Assembly (NCBI GenBank): GCA_027886175.1
Contig: JAJNNQ010000019.1
Coordinates: 17,813,501-17,877,500 of the forward strand
DNA: 64,000 bases
From: Phylloscopus collybita
Taxonomy: Eukaryota; Chordata; Aves; Passeriformes; Phylloscopidae
Direction: 5' to 3'
Position 1 is the first letter of the stretch. Each line of letters opens with the position of its first letter. Below, piece by piece: positions 33,536-45,600 of this stretch. A program made the translations under genes and the position numbers. The notes beneath the pieces were generated by a model. That model had not been told where the DNA came from and searched no databases. It saw only the letters and a list, made by a program, of their open reading frames with translations.

Positions 33536-34879
33536 GGGGTTTCCTATCAGCCCTGCAGACACAGCACTGCCTTTAAAGGGCTGTGAGAGTGCTCAGAGCC
33601 TGGCTTTGCTCTGAGCACAGGCTGCAGCCTCGTGGTGCAGTTTTGGAGTGGATTTGGGTGGCTGGGGCAGGCAGGAGCTGTTTCAATGCTGGGAGCAGGA
33701 CTGTCCCTAGATAACTCCTCTCCCTCCCACTCTTCCTGCAGAGCTGATCTGATCTTGGGATTGGAAGGTGAAGGTTTTGGTAGAGATGTGTCCTGTCCCA
33801 CCCCACCTCCCCTTCCACAGCCAGGAGAGCACAGAGCTGGTCCCCTCTGCCACCTGTGAGCACTCCTGCTTGCAGGGCCCACCCTTTTGTCTATTAACAG
33901 CCCAAATCCCAGCAGATTCGGTATTTTGGCTTCTTTCTACACCACGTTGCCCTTTTAAACTGAGTATTTCCTTCCCTCATGGACCATTCTGGGCCAATAA
34001 TCCCTTTATCTGCATTTGTCATGGTCCTTCAAGTCTGAACCCTCCAGATCCTGCCAAGTGGGACAAAGGCTGCCCAGTCTTTTGCAGAGAAAAGGAGACA
34101 TGCAGGTGATGGGCTCATTGTGGAGAGCCCCCAGAATATCAGCAGTTTCATCACCAGTTTTATGTATAGAAAGGCTATTTTGGGTAATTTAACAGGTGCT
34201 ACGTGTATCAGTTTAATTTTTGCTCTCTCCATCTGCTTCCTGCGCAGCTGAGCACGTGCCACGGGCTGCAGGGATGGCTCTGAAAAACAGGCACAACAAC
34301 ATTTCCAAAGAATTGCTCAAAATATCCTTCCTGGCACGTCTGGGACACGGGTGGTGGTGGCAGGATGGCCCGGGGGAAGTAATTACAGCTCTGGGCTCTG
34401 TCTCCTTCAGGAGGCTTCGAAGAGTTCCAGGGGAGAGGGGACACTGCCCTGGTCTCATTTTTAGGAACAGTGTGGGGTTTTGTTCTGCCTTCATCCAGCA
34501 GTGTAGCAGCTCCACAGGCTGGAAGCAAAGGCTCCTCCAGCGCTTTGGGAGGCTGGGAAATCTTCCTCCCAACCCCCCACTCACACTTCATCGCTGACAT
34601 TTTCAGCATCGTCTTTGCAAAGTCACGATCTGAAAGCTGGGCTGGCTTCATTCACCCGGGCTCCCTGCAGGCCTCGGGGTTGCGTTACAGCAGCGGCCGG
34701 GAATGCGCGGAGCCCGGGGAGCGCGGGGGAAGGGCCGGCAGCATCCTCTGCCCGGGGAGGGAGGACGGGAAATTGGGGCCGTTCTGGAGCTGATCCCAGT
34801 TTTGTGGTTTTTTTTTTCGGAGGCCGGGGGAGGGTGGTGGGATGCGGGCGTGGGAAGTAGGACGGAGGGATGCTGGCCC

Positions 34880-35536
34880 CGGGCTGTGTCCCCAGGCACG
34901 GGGATGTGTCCCCAGGCACGGGGATGTGTCCCCAGCACGGGGATTGTCCCCAGGCACGGGAATGTGTCCCAGGCACGGGGATGTGTCCCAGGGATGGGGC
35001 TGTGTCCCCAGGCACGGGAATGTGTCCCAGGCACGGGGATGTGTCCCCAGGGATAGGATGTGTCCCCAGGGATGGGGCTGTGTCCCCAGGGACAGGGATG
35101 TGTCCCCAGGGATGGGGCTGTGTCCCCAAGCACGGGGCTGTGTCCCAGGCACAGGATGTGTCCCCAAGCACGGGGCTGTGTCCCAGGCACAGGATGTGTC
35201 CCCAGGGATGTGGCTGTGTCCCCAAGCACGGGGCTGTGTCCCAGGCACAGGATGTGTCCCCAAGCACGGGGATGTGTCCCCAGGGATGGGGCTGTGTCCC
35301 CAAGCACGGGGCTGTGTCCCCAGGGATGGGGCTGTGTCCCCAAGCACGGGGCTGTGTCCCAGGCACAGGATGTGTCCCCAGGGATGGGGCTGTGTCCCCA
35401 AGCATGGGGCTGTGTCCCAGGCACAGGATGTGTCCCCAAGCACGGGGATGTGTCCCCAGGCACGGGGATGTGTCCCCAGGGATGGGGCTGTGTCCCCAGG
35501 GATGGAGCTGTGTCCCCAGGCACGGGGCTGTGTCCC
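34880..35536 (+). repeat. G-rich minisatellite
   Basis: About 650 bases consist of 18-19-base units of the form GTGTCCCCAGGCACGGGGAT, with variants CAGGGATGGGGCT and CAAGCACGGGGCT. All frames stay open through it on both strands because the unit lacks stop codons, so the predicted proteins are not real. Confidence 0.93.
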
Positions 35537-35990
35537 CACACGCCTCGAGCACAGCGGAGGCTCAGCACCGGCGGGGACGGATCTGCTCCCTCTCACTTGT
35601 CACTTTGCCAGCCTGGGAATGTTCAGGCTGAGGTTTTACCGCTGCTGCTGCTGCTGCTGCCGCCTCCGGCTGGAGCCGTGTGTGGGAGGCAGCGGGGGGG
35701 ATGGGGAGGAAGCCGGGAGGGAGGAGAGAGAAGCGCAGGGGGGGCTGAGGCAGGGGGGGCAGCAGGGACTGCTCGGCAATGGGGATGGAGGAATGGGCTT
35801 GGAGATACCCCCGGGAGCTGGGTGGGGAGGGGAGGTGCTGCCATTCCCGGGGTGCTGCCCGAGGGAAAGCGGGAGCAGCGTCCGGGGCTGGCGTGTCAAA
35901 TAAACGGGAGTGAAAGGAGAAGTGGATCCCAGTCACATCCCCTTGCCCGCAGTGGGGAAAGGGTTGGGAGAGAGGTCCTGGCTGGGAGAG

Positions 35991-36167
35991 GGCACTGCCA
36001 CAGGAGCCAGAAAACCCCAAATAAGAGAGAAGAGAGGATGCTGAGGGTGTCCCGGGAAAATCCCCAACCCAGGCACTGCCACAGGAGCCAGAAAACCCCA
36101 AATAAGAGAGGAGAGAGGATGCTGAGGGTGTCCCGGGAAAATCCCCCAGCCCAAGCACTGCCACAGC
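35991..36167 (+). repeat. 81-bp tandem duplication
   Basis: Two near-identical 81-base copies start at 35991 and 36072 (GGCACTGCCACAGGAGCCAG), followed by the beginning of a third. The unit holds GTGTCCCGGGAAAATCCCC. Confidence 0.88.
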
Positions 36168-37559
36168 CCTGCCAGAGCCTCCGAGTGCCAAGGTCTCGTC
36201 CTCGGGGCACTGAGCTGCCCTCTCCATCCCCTGGGGCTCTGACAGCGCTGCTCTGGCACGAATAAACTTTTCCCCGGTTTGTTGTGGCGCTGCTGTGACT
36301 CGCGTTTCCAGCTGCAGAGCAAGGAAAAAAAAAAAAAACAATTTTTCAGGAATCCATCGGGCGATTGTGCAAATAAATGTTTGCGAGGCCTTTGGCTGCC
36401 ATGGCGATGAGCTCCATGGCAACCCCGCAAGGAAATGAATAATTCTGTGCTCGAAGTGGAATAATTTCGTGTGCTGGAAGCGGAAGATTGAAAGGGACCT
36501 GATGGCTGAGGGCGCTGCAAATTAGCTGATGAGCAAAGCACCCCAGTGCCCTCCTGCTGTGGGTGCTTGGGATGCAGATGGATGCGGTGGGGCTGTGGCA
36601 GGGTTGCCAGAAAAGCATTTTTGTCCGGTTCTTCCGTGATTTCCACGAAGCCAGGCTGATTGGAGGCAGCCCCAGGCCGTGCACAGGCTGTACCTGCCTC
36701 TCCTGCCACAGCACCCGGCCTGTGCTCCGTGTCCACCACGCCCCGAGCCCCTGAAGATGCTGCAGCCCCGGCTTTGTCTCAGCTGTGGCTTTGATTCCTT
36801 CTCTCCAGCTCCAGCTACGCTGGAAGCATTCCCGAAAATGAAAGCCAGCTTTTTTTTGGAGCTTTGAAGTGTGGAGTAGAACTGAACAGAGAGAGGAAAA
36901 AAAAAAAAAAAACCTAAAAAAAAAAAAAAAAAAAATCTCTCCTATGGGGGATGGGTTTTTAGCAAAACACCCTTTTGAATCAACACCATTTGTATTAAAA
37001 CCAGCAAGTCTTTGGAGTATTTCCATAGGAACCAGCCCTCCCGTTCCGGGCAGGCTCCCTGCAGCAGCATCCAAAGCTGTGGGTGATGAGAGGCAAGGGG
37101 GGGTCCTGGGGTGTGCCCACCCCGGGCAGGGGAAGGCTGCTCATTGTTGAGTCAGTGATTCACAGCTGTGACTCACAGCCCCATCCTATAGCCAGGTCTG
37201 GCCATCAGCTGTGTGCATTGAGTTATTTTTAGATGTTTTTAGATTACAGCCCTTGGGTTTGGTTTGTTGTTTTTTGTTTTTTTTTTTTGCTTTGCCTCTG
37301 AATTCTGGATGATTGCGCTGCAAATAATTGAGACACTTGAATTTCCTGCTTGGAGAAGTGAGCTCAATGCCTTTTTTTTATTTTGCAGTGCTAAGGCATT
37401 TCTGAAATAGCTTTTCTACGTGGCGCCATGAGGAGCAGGCACGCAGCTTTGGGGCTCTTTGTGCAAAATTCGGGAGCGCTGGGTGCAGGAAGGGTGAAAA
37501 AAAAGGACACAGGGGATGTCAGGCTGAATGTCAGGTGCCATCAATCACCAGTGCACCCT

Positions 37560-37860
37560 TGCTGTGACGGAGACTGACTGGTTTCACTGGTCAGGTTGTA
37601 GCCAGCAGGACAAGAAGTTGCCCTCGATTCCCCTGTGGCACTCACAGATCCACACCTGGGGCCACTGTGCCCAATTTTGGGGCTCCTCACTGCAACAAAA
37701 GCAGAGGCACCGAAATGATCTGAGCACCGGAGCCCAAGGCAGGGTGGGAGAGGCTGAGAGCTCCTTCTGCTGGGAAGGGTGGGAGCCAGGAGCACTGCAG
37801 GGTCCTGAGGACCCTTCCAAGCCAAAAACTGTAGAATTCTATGATCCGTGCCCCTCTCCC
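37560..37860 (+). mobile_element. CR1 LINE fragment, diverged
   Basis: It contains ACACCTGGGGCCACTGTGCC, CAATTTTGGGGCTCCTCACT and, at the end, GACCCTTCCAAGCC with GAATTCTATGATCC, matching scattered blocks of sense-orientation CR1. Confidence 0.65.
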
Positions 37861-38418
37861 AGTCTGATTTTGTGATCTCACGGGGGGGATGCAGAGCTTT
37901 GGGTGTCCCCCAGACAGTGGAGGGGCTGGTGAGGGCTCATGCCAGGAGTTCACATGTTCCTCCCTCACTACGACCACAAGGAAGGAAAAGGCTCTGGAAT
38001 GCTGCCCACCCTGAGCTGGCTGGTGGGGCACAGCCCCAATTCCCTGGGACATACAGCTCTAAACCCGGAGCTCAACACAACCTGGGCAGGATCTGCTTTC
38101 CTGGGTACAGCCCCTCCCCTCGGGCCGTGCTGGGAGGGTCGGGCTGTGCCGCCCAGAGCCCTCCCAAGGCAGCAGGGACCACCCAGACCCCCTCATCCCT
38201 CCCTCTCCAAGCCCTTCCTGGCCAAGGCTGGTGCCCGGTGATGCTGCCTGAGCCTTGGTGCAGCCCTGGGGCCGAAGGCTGTGGGGATGGGGAGCTTGGG
38301 GGGGTCAGGAATCCTGGTGCAGGTGAATTTCCTTTCCTTCCGTGCACTCCCACTGTCGTAGGACACGGAGGCTTTGACAGGAGGCAGGAGGGATACAGGG
38401 AAGCCTGAAGGAGGGGTG

Positions 38419-38527
38419 GGAGAGGAGAGGAGAGGAGAGGAGAGGAGAGGAGAGGAGAGGAGAGGAGAGGAGAGGAGAGGAGAGGAGAGGAGAGGAGAGG
38501 AGAGGAGAGGAGAGGAGAGGAGAGGAG
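38419..38527 (+). repeat. (GGAGA)n microsatellite
   Basis: More than twenty uninterrupted copies of the pentamer GGAGA. Confidence 0.97.
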
Positions 38528-38624
38528 AGTCTTTTGGGAGGTGGGAAATGTGATGCTGGCACTGCCGCGTCAAAGAGGGGGTTGAACCTGTGCCTCTGAT
38601 TTCACAACAGGGGGAAAACCACTG

Positions 38625-38930
38625 GAACAAACAAAGAAAAAGAAAAAAAAAAAAACCACCAAAACCAAACTAAAACCAATAACAACAACAACCACCAAAA
38701 AACTGCAAAACAGACAACAAAAAACCCAAAAAAACCAAAAACAACCCCCCAAAAAACCCCCCCAAAAAACAAAAAAACCCCAAACCAAACCAAAACAAGA
38801 ACAAAAAACCCAAACCAAAAAAACAAACAACAAAAAAAACCCACCAAAAAAAAACAACAACCAACCCCCCCCCCAAAAAAAAAAACCCCAAAAAACCAAA
38901 AAGCAATCAAACAACCCCAAAATGTGTTTG
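38625..38930. repeat. A/C-rich low-complexity tract
   Basis: About 300 bases almost only of A and C, the same kind of sequence as 29623-29905. Confidence 0.9.
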
Positions 38931-39743
38931 ATACTTTCTTGTGCTTTCCCTCCCCCCATCTCTAGGTACCACCACCGTGTTCGGGGAGCTCCCAGAGCCA
39001 GGATCAGCGCCTGGGAGGCTCAGGGATGCTCCTGAGCAGCTTTCCCGAATCCCTGAAAAACCCGGGCACCTCATCTTGCAGCTGGGGGTGGGGCAGGAGC
39101 TGCCGCGGTTCACGGGTGGCTGAACGGGTTGAGGTTTGCGGTGGAGTTTAGGTTCCTAAGTCCTTTATTGGATCTGGCCCGGGGCTCTATTCCCAGCCCT
39201 GTTTGTGACATTAACAGGTCACTGCAGCCCCAGGGCTGTCCCCACCTTGTCCTGGCACGGCACCGAGGAGTGTCGGCACAACCATCAGGGAGGAATCCAT
39301 TCGGATTTCCTCATTTCTGGTTTTTTGGGAACGGTGCCGGCACCCTGGGCGCGCAGGAGGGCTGTGAAATAATGCCCAGGCTGCCCCCGGGGGGGGGAAC
39401 AGGTATTTCGGGATGCTGCCGGCGGGGTCGTGCCGGGGCAGCCTCTGCTCCATTCCTGGTGATTTGCATCCTCTACAAGATTAACTGCTGTGAGAACAGC
39501 GCCCCGTGCGCGGCTGGGGATGGAGCAGGCACGGGATGCAGGAGGGGAGGGATGGTCCTGTGCTCCTGGCTCGGGTCCTGCACGTCTTTGGAGAAGCTGC
39601 TTGGGAGCAGATTTTCTGCAGAGCACCTGGGAGTGTCTGCACGGCGTCCTTGCAGGCAGATAACTGTGTTTCAAAGGGGGTTTGAGCATATATACAGAAT
39701 TCCAGAATGGTTTGGGTTGGAAAGGACCTCACAGACCATCCCA

Positions 39744-40056
39744 TTCTGATGCGGATTAAGATTAACAACGACACGGACTCCGAAGTTTTTAGAGGGCTGA
39801 AATGACTCCAATCTATCTTTATTACTCGGGAATTTCTCTTTATACTATTTTACAAAGGACCCACCCAAGGGGTGGAAGAAAGACAAACTTCTTTGACTGC
39901 ATTGGTCAAGTCAGAGGGACATCAAGAGAAGGTCCCTCCTAGGGAAAGGAATGCAAAACACAGGATAGTTAGGAAAAGGTGTTTCTTGTTGACAGAACAG
40001 TGCCTAGGAAAGAGTTTCAGAGAAATCAAAACATCACAGGCATGAACCATGGCTAC
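39744..40056 (-). mobile_element. LTR-like insertion inside CR1
   Basis: About 313 bases split a CR1 copy. Read on the - strand, it has GACCAATGCAGTC, a TATA-like AGTATAAAGAGAA and an AATAAAG about 20 bases further on. This is the layout of an avian endogenous retroviral LTR and resembles the copies at 52738 and 57795. ACCATCCCA occurs at both edges (39735-39743 and 40057-40065) and may be a target-site duplication, although it is longer than the usual 4-6 bases. No viral genes accompany it. Confidence 0.7.
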
Positions 40057-40120
40057 ACCATCCCACCCCCTGCATGGGCAGGGACACCTCCCACTGCCCC
40101 AGGCTGCTCCCAGCCCCAAT

Positions 40121-40318
40121 ACCAGATTTCATGTCGGTGGGATTTTGAGGAGATGAGATGCTTGGCTGTAGGAGGCAGCAGGAGTTAGGAAGGTGTTGCT
40201 GGAAGCGCTGTTGATTCCCCAAATGCTTTTGGTGGTTGTTCTTCAGGAGCCTGGTGAGGGATGGACACCTCTGAAAGGGTCTTGGCTCCTGAGCGCTGTT
40301 CAATGGGAGGATTTAAAG
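40121..40318 (+). repeat. Unclassified 190-bp interspersed element, copy 1
   Basis: A 198-base insert lies inside CR1. The CR1 copy at 62688 shows the uninterrupted site (CCCCAAT joined to GTCCAG). The insert body recurs at 42311-42495 with few changes. The element family is not recognised. Confidence 0.8.
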
Positions 40319-40769
40319 GTCCAGCCTGGCCTTGGGCACTGCCAGGGATCCAGGGGCAGCCACAGCTGCTCTGGGCACCCTCTGCATAGGGAAGGATTTC
40401 ACAGGGATGGTGAGAGCTCATCCTGTGCATTCAGGGCTTCTCTCCTTGCAGAGCTCTGAGGCAGCTCCGAGGTCACTGGGGCAGGTACAACCTTCAAGAA
40501 GCTGCCTGTGGGTCCATCCCAATTCCAGCATGTCCATGCTGAGCCTGTTCCCTGTGTGAGGGCGCAGGTGGAGGGGGCACTCAGGCAGGGGGGTGCCCAG
40601 CAGGGCGTGAGGAGCCCATCTGCTGCCCAGCACGGGGCTCGGAGCTGGCACAGAGCTGGCACCGGCCCTGGCTGTGCTGGCACGGGCAGGGGGGGTGTGC
40701 TCAGGCACAGAGCTGCCAGCGGGACACCCCGGGGCTGGGGATGGCCATGCTTGAGTGGGGCTGAGCAGG

Positions 40770-40985
40770 GGTTCAGGCGTGGGCAGGAATTCAGGGCTGA
40801 GCAGGAATTCAGGGGCTGAGCAGGAATTCAGGGGTTGAGCAGGAATTCAGGGGCTGAGCAGGAATTCAGGGATTGAGCAGTAATTCAGGGGCTGAGCAGG
40901 AATTCAGGGGCTGAGCAGGAATTCAGGGCTGAGCAGGAATTCAAGGGTTGAGCAGGAATTCAGGGGCTGAGCAGGAATCTGGTGT
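40770..40985 (+). repeat. 17-18-bp minisatellite, array 1
   Basis: About twelve units of GAGCAGGAATTCAGGGGCT and variants, introduced by CATGCTTGAGTGGGGCTGAG. It is paired with the array at 41931. Confidence 0.9.
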
Positions 40986-41930
40986 CTGAACAGGATGTTG
41001 AGATCTCAGCTGGCCTTCAGGATCTGAGCAGGGTGTTGGGGTCTGAGCAGGGTGTTGGGGTCTGAGCAGGGTTTTGGAGTCTTGCAGCTTCTGGGTGTCA
41101 GGGCTGGAACCACAGTGGTGAAGGAGGCCACATCTGTGCCTTGTAGCCTGGTGGTTTGAACATTCTCCCGGGAAATGGGGTGAGGTGTCCTCATGGGAAG
41201 GGCTTTCCAAGCCCCCACCCTCCCCTATCTCACTTCAGCAGGGCTCCCAGCTGCAAGAGAGGAGCCAGCACACAGCCAAGGGGTAAATCCTGGCATTCCA
41301 ATGGATGGAATGGGCTGTGGGTAGTCAGAGCAGTGACTGGGAGAGGAGACAGCAGTGATCTGAGTGGTGGGGTTGTTTAGGGACAGAGCAGAGGGGTCCC
41401 CAGGAAGCTGGGGAGATGTTTAGGAAGTGCAGAGGCTCTGGAGGGGCTCTGAGAGCACAGCCCTGGCCAGCCAGCGATGGCTGAGCGCAGCTGACACCTG
41501 GCAGACATGAAAGCAGGGCTTGTTAGCCTGCACACAGAGTGCTGATTGTCACCTCGGCCACAAAACCTCCTCAGCCAAAGTCTCTCAGCATCCCCCGAGA
41601 TTTCCCAGGCAGATCCGTGGTGCTCAGCACCCCCAGCAGCCAAGGGCAACCAAGGCAGGTGCCCAGATGCTCCCTGCTCTCCTCTCCCTGCTGCTCCAGC
41701 CTCCCCAGGACTGATCTTGGACTCTTTTCAGAGCAAATTCTGTGGTGCCAGGCAGCTGCCCCGTGATGATCCCAAATCTCACCACAGCAAGTGGTTTTCT
41801 CACCCTCCATCACATGAATGAAGCTGCAGAATGGGGTTGTTACCTGAATGAGCTTGAAAGGTGCATCCACTCACAGCCTGCAAAAGGGCCTGGCCATGCA
41901 AGGATGAATATGCACCCATGCTTGAGTGGG

Positions 41931-42195
41931 GCTGAGCAGGAATTCAGGGGCTGAGCAGGGATTCAGGGCTGAGCAGGAATTCAGGGGCTGAGCAAGGATT
42001 CAGGGCTGAGCAGGAATTCAGGGGCTGAGCAGGAATTCAGGGGCTGAGCAGGGATTCAGGACCCGAGCAGGAATTCAGGCACTGAGCAGGAATTCAGGGG
42101 CTGAGCAGGAATTCAGGGGCTGAGCAGGAATTCAGGCACTGAGCAGGAATTCAGGGCTTGAGCAGGAATTCAGGGCCTGAGCAGGGATTCAGGTC
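41931..42195 (+). repeat. 17-18-bp minisatellite, array 2
   Basis: About fifteen units of the same GAGCAGGAATTCAGGGGCT repeat as 40770-40985, entered through the same lead-in sequence CATGCTTGAGTGGGGCTGAG. Confidence 0.9.
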
Positions 42196-42219
42196 TGTGG
42201 TGTTTTTGATATCCCACTG

Positions 42220-42310
42220 TAATTTTGGCAATGGGTTACGTTATATCCCCATGGCAGGGGCTGGAATTAGATGATCTTCAAGTTCTCTTCTGACCCAAAC
42301 CATCCTGTGA
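42220..42310 (+). mobile_element. CR1 LINE 3' remnant
   Basis: A short sense-orientation CR1 end: CCATGGCAGGGGCTGGAATT, AGATGATCTTCAAG and GACCCAAACCATCCTGTGAT. Confidence 0.8.
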
Positions 42311-42495
42311 TTCCATGTCAGTGGGATTTTGAGGAGATGAGATGCTTGGCTGTAGGAGGCAGCAGGAGTTAGGAAGGTGTTGCTGGAAGCGCTGTTGATT
42401 CCCCAAGTGCTTTTGGTGGTTGTTCTTCAAGAGCCTGGTGAGGGATGGACACCTCTGAAAGGCTCCTGAGTGCTGTTTACTGGAAGGATTTAAAG
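42311..42495 (+). repeat. Unclassified 190-bp interspersed element, copy 2
   Basis: A near-identical direct copy of 40127-40318, ending 60 bases before constant exon 2. It lacks the short GTCTTGG stretch present in copy 1. Confidence 0.85.
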
Positions 42496-42555
42496 CATGC
42501 ACTGGTCCCCCTGACTGAACTGGAGTAACTCTCTGTTTGTTTTCCTTTCCCACAG

Positions 42556-42644
42556 CTCCCAGAATGGAGAGGAAGCTGGAGCCTGGCCCAACAACCAGTT
42601 TGACACGGAGATGCTCCAAGCCATGATCCTGGCCTCAGCCAACG
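42556..42644 (+). CDS. PCDHG: PCDHG constant exon 2
   Basis: This 89-base exon is flanked by TTTCCCACAG and GTTGGT. The first base completes the glycine codon begun in exon 1. It then encodes [19 protein letters not shown] and [10 protein letters not shown] and leaves one base of the next codon. The sequence matches the central part of the gamma constant domain. The donor GTTGGT is weaker than the usual GTGAGT/GTAAGT. Confidence 0.97.
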
Positions 42645-45600
42645 GTTGGTCTCCATCACTCCTGGGAAAACACCCTGACTCCTGCTCTGGCAGGGCCATG
42701 CTGAGAGATAACAATGCTGATAAGGCTGTGTCTTGGGTTCATGCTGATAGATAATAATGCTGTGGGGCTGATTTAGCTGGGTTAGCTGGGCTGGCTGCAA
42801 AAGCTCTGCCTCAACAGATCCCAAAGCTGCTGGAGAAGCTCTGGTGTCCCCTGCAGAGAGAAGGGTCAGGAGGGGTCCAGGCAGAGGAGATACTTGGTTC
42901 CTGTAGGCAGGGACACCTCTCCCACCCAAACTCTGTTTGCTTTGAACTGGGACAACCCCCTCTGGCTGTGCTGTGGTTGTGTCACAGGCAAGAGCCAGTC
43001 TGGAGATGATGTTCTGTAAACTGCTCGGTTCCAGAAAGTCACAGTTAAATTAAACTTTGCTGTAAGGTGGGGAGGAAGGAAAGCTGGAAGTTTGTCTGGC
43101 TAGAGGCTGGACCAGGGAAACAGCGAATGCCTGGCTCAGTATTCCCAACTGAAACCAGGGAACTCTTAATTAAAAGTGGGAAGCTGGTCAGAGCAACACA
43201 CACACGACCAACATGGTTAGATCATGCGTTCTCTGTTTATTCTCTTAAGAAGGGGGAGTTAAATACAGTTTCAGCTAGTTTACAGTTACAGGTGTTTTCT
43301 AATTGACATTCAGTGTAAAATAGAATGTAAACAATTTCACCCTTAAGGAAGCCACCACAACTACACTATAACTGTGCTATCTAATGCTTAAACACACCTT
43401 AAAGTGAATTTCCAACTGCAACACAGGCCTGTCTACTCCTAGACAGGCCTGAAACTGAGGCCCAGCTTGGGGTAGTTCAAATCTCATCCCAAAACACCTC
43501 ATGCCCACGTTCCCTAAGGAACTCTGCTGCACCCAACAAACGCTGTGTGCAGAGGAGCTCCCCGAGTCCCTCTGCTGAGCCATGGAGGTGGCTCTCACTG
43601 GCTGCTGCTGCTGCCTCCTTGCAGCTGTATTGGCAGGAGGGTGGTCTGGGGTCGTTTTGGGTTGGTTTGTTCTGGTTTCTGGCAGTGCAGAAGCCTTGGG
43701 ATGTTCCCACACACCCACAGTGGCTTTGCATGAAACAAGGACAATCATCACTCCGGGCAGCGCTCTGGATAAAGGGCCTGCTTTTCATAGAGCCTTTATT
43801 TATAAATACCTCCAAGTCTTTCCCCCCACCCCCCATCCTTGATTTAAAAATAGAAGCACAGCCATAAACCCCCGGTGCAAAATGCTTAGGATGTTTCCTT
43901 TGAGTGGTTGGGAGGGAAGGAATCCGAGGGAGGAGGGATGGATGGCTTTGGTGTTGCTTTCTTGGAAAGCTGCTGCAGCGGAGCTTTGCTGCTCTGCAGA
44001 CACCAGGAGACAGCTGCCGAGGCTGGGGAGGGGGGCCAAGGGCTGGGGCAAAGGAGTTGTTTACACTCGGGAGAAAGAAACAAAGTGAAAATGTGCCTTT
44101 GCTCTGAAAAACCACCGCGGAAAAACAGCCCTTGGGGCTGCGTGTGGTTATCGTCACCCAGACCCGGTTTCCTTGCCGGTAAATAAAGCTGGTTTTTTCT
44201 GGCTGCTGCTGCAGCAATCCCCAGGATCAGGGTTAAGCGGGTCCCTTCCAGGTTAAGCACCGACTTTGATGGAGCCCCGGGCCTTTTTGCAGCAAATCTC
44301 CCCCAATCCGCAGGTCTGGCAGTGTCCTCACCTCTCCCAGGGCTCCGCTCCGCCCGGGGGGTTGATGGAAATCAAATCCCTCCCGCAGAGAATGGCTTTC
44401 CCTTCTCCATCCTCTCCATTTCTGTGCTGAATGTGTGGATGGGGACACTGCACAAGTTTTGTGGTTTTTTTTTCCTCCAGCACAGTGTTTTCGTGTCACC
44501 CTTGTTCTCTGTCCCCCATTTCTGCTCTCTCTTTAAGCCAACAGTGGTGATTGGAGCAGGCTTTGATTAGGGGCAGCGCTAATTGCCCATTAATCTTTGT
44601 GCCAGCCATCCCTGAGTGTGATTTCCTGGCCATTTCAATGCTCCTTGTCTTTCACTGTCACCCACCGAGCTCTGTTTGAGCTCCGGGGTGGCAGGTGGGA
44701 CACAGAGTGACACAGGTGATGCCTTGGATGCTTCCTTACCCTGGGCCAGAGGTTTTCTTTGGCTTCAGCCAGGCCAGGCCTGCACCACCCAGTCCTTTCA
44801 GGATCAAATCCCTTTCCCAATGGTTGAATTTAAGAGTGTCAGGGGACCTGATTTTCCCCCTGCAGGGCTGTGACCTTGCTGTAGGGTCCTGTCTCTCTTC
44901 CCAGCCATCCTCCCTCTGGATCTTCCTGCCCTGCAGCTGGGAACAATATGAAAAACACTAAAATACACAAGCTACACAGGGGCCAGGGCATTGGCCACAA
45001 AAAAAAGCTGACAAATTATACTGCATCAGAAGCAGTTAAAAGTGATTACAAACTGCACTATATCAAATATATATTAATAATATTTTGCAACTATATTAAT
45101 AATAATTTGCAAAAGCCAACACATAATAGCAAAAGCCAACAAGTACACAGTTAGTTACAAGACAGACACCCTTCCTCTGGATCTTCCTGCCTTGCAACTG
45201 GGAATGACACGGAAAACCAGTGTTCCCAGTGAGCTGAATGGGCAGAGGCAGCTGCTGGGACAGCCCGAGGAGCACAGATGCTCCAGGAACACCAGACCCT
45301 CAAGGGCAGACGTCCTGTCCTTAAAATACTCTGGCTGCCAGCGAGAATTTAGAGAGGTGCCATGGCTGGTGGGAGAGCAGACGGAGAGGCAGCCCGGGGA
45401 GGTCCCTGTCCCCCCAGGCAGGGGCAGACAGGCTATATTGGGTGCCCTGAAAGCCCCTCCAGCAGCTGCAGCAACACCTGCTCCGGGGCTGCCCCCTCTG
45501 CCCACGGGGGCGGGTGGAGCCGCTCGCTGGTTTATTTTCGCTGGAGCCCAAATTCTTGTTTTCCTCCTCAGGCCCCTTCGGGATAATGACAGGCTGCTGG

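Larger units (their letters stand above)
39697..40450 (-). mobile_element. CR1 LINE copy interrupted by two insertions
   Basis: The CR1 3' end in reverse orientation starts with CCAGAATGGTTTGGGTTGG (39703). It is broken after 39743, resumes at 40057 (CCACCCCCTGCATGGGCAGG), is broken again after 40120, and resumes at 40319 (GTCCAGCCTGGCCTTGGGCA). The two inserts are listed separately. Confidence 0.85.
27075..42555. other. Constant-region intron 1
   Basis: This 15.5-kb intron separates constant exons 1 and 2. It is repeat-rich, with several CR1 fragments, an LTR, an inverted duplication, two A/C-rich tracts and several minisatellites, all listed separately. I found no coding sequence in it on either strand; the long open frames lie in tandem repeats. 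Confidence 0.75.

Noticed and set aside
34842..36265. Long open frames of about 300-400 residues on both strands over the G-rich minisatellite
   Set aside because: They translate an 18-19-base tandem repeat without stop codons; no start context, domain or splice support.
38419..38527. GGAGA array as a CRISPR-like or regulatory array
   Set aside because: Simple pentamer microsatellite with no spacers.
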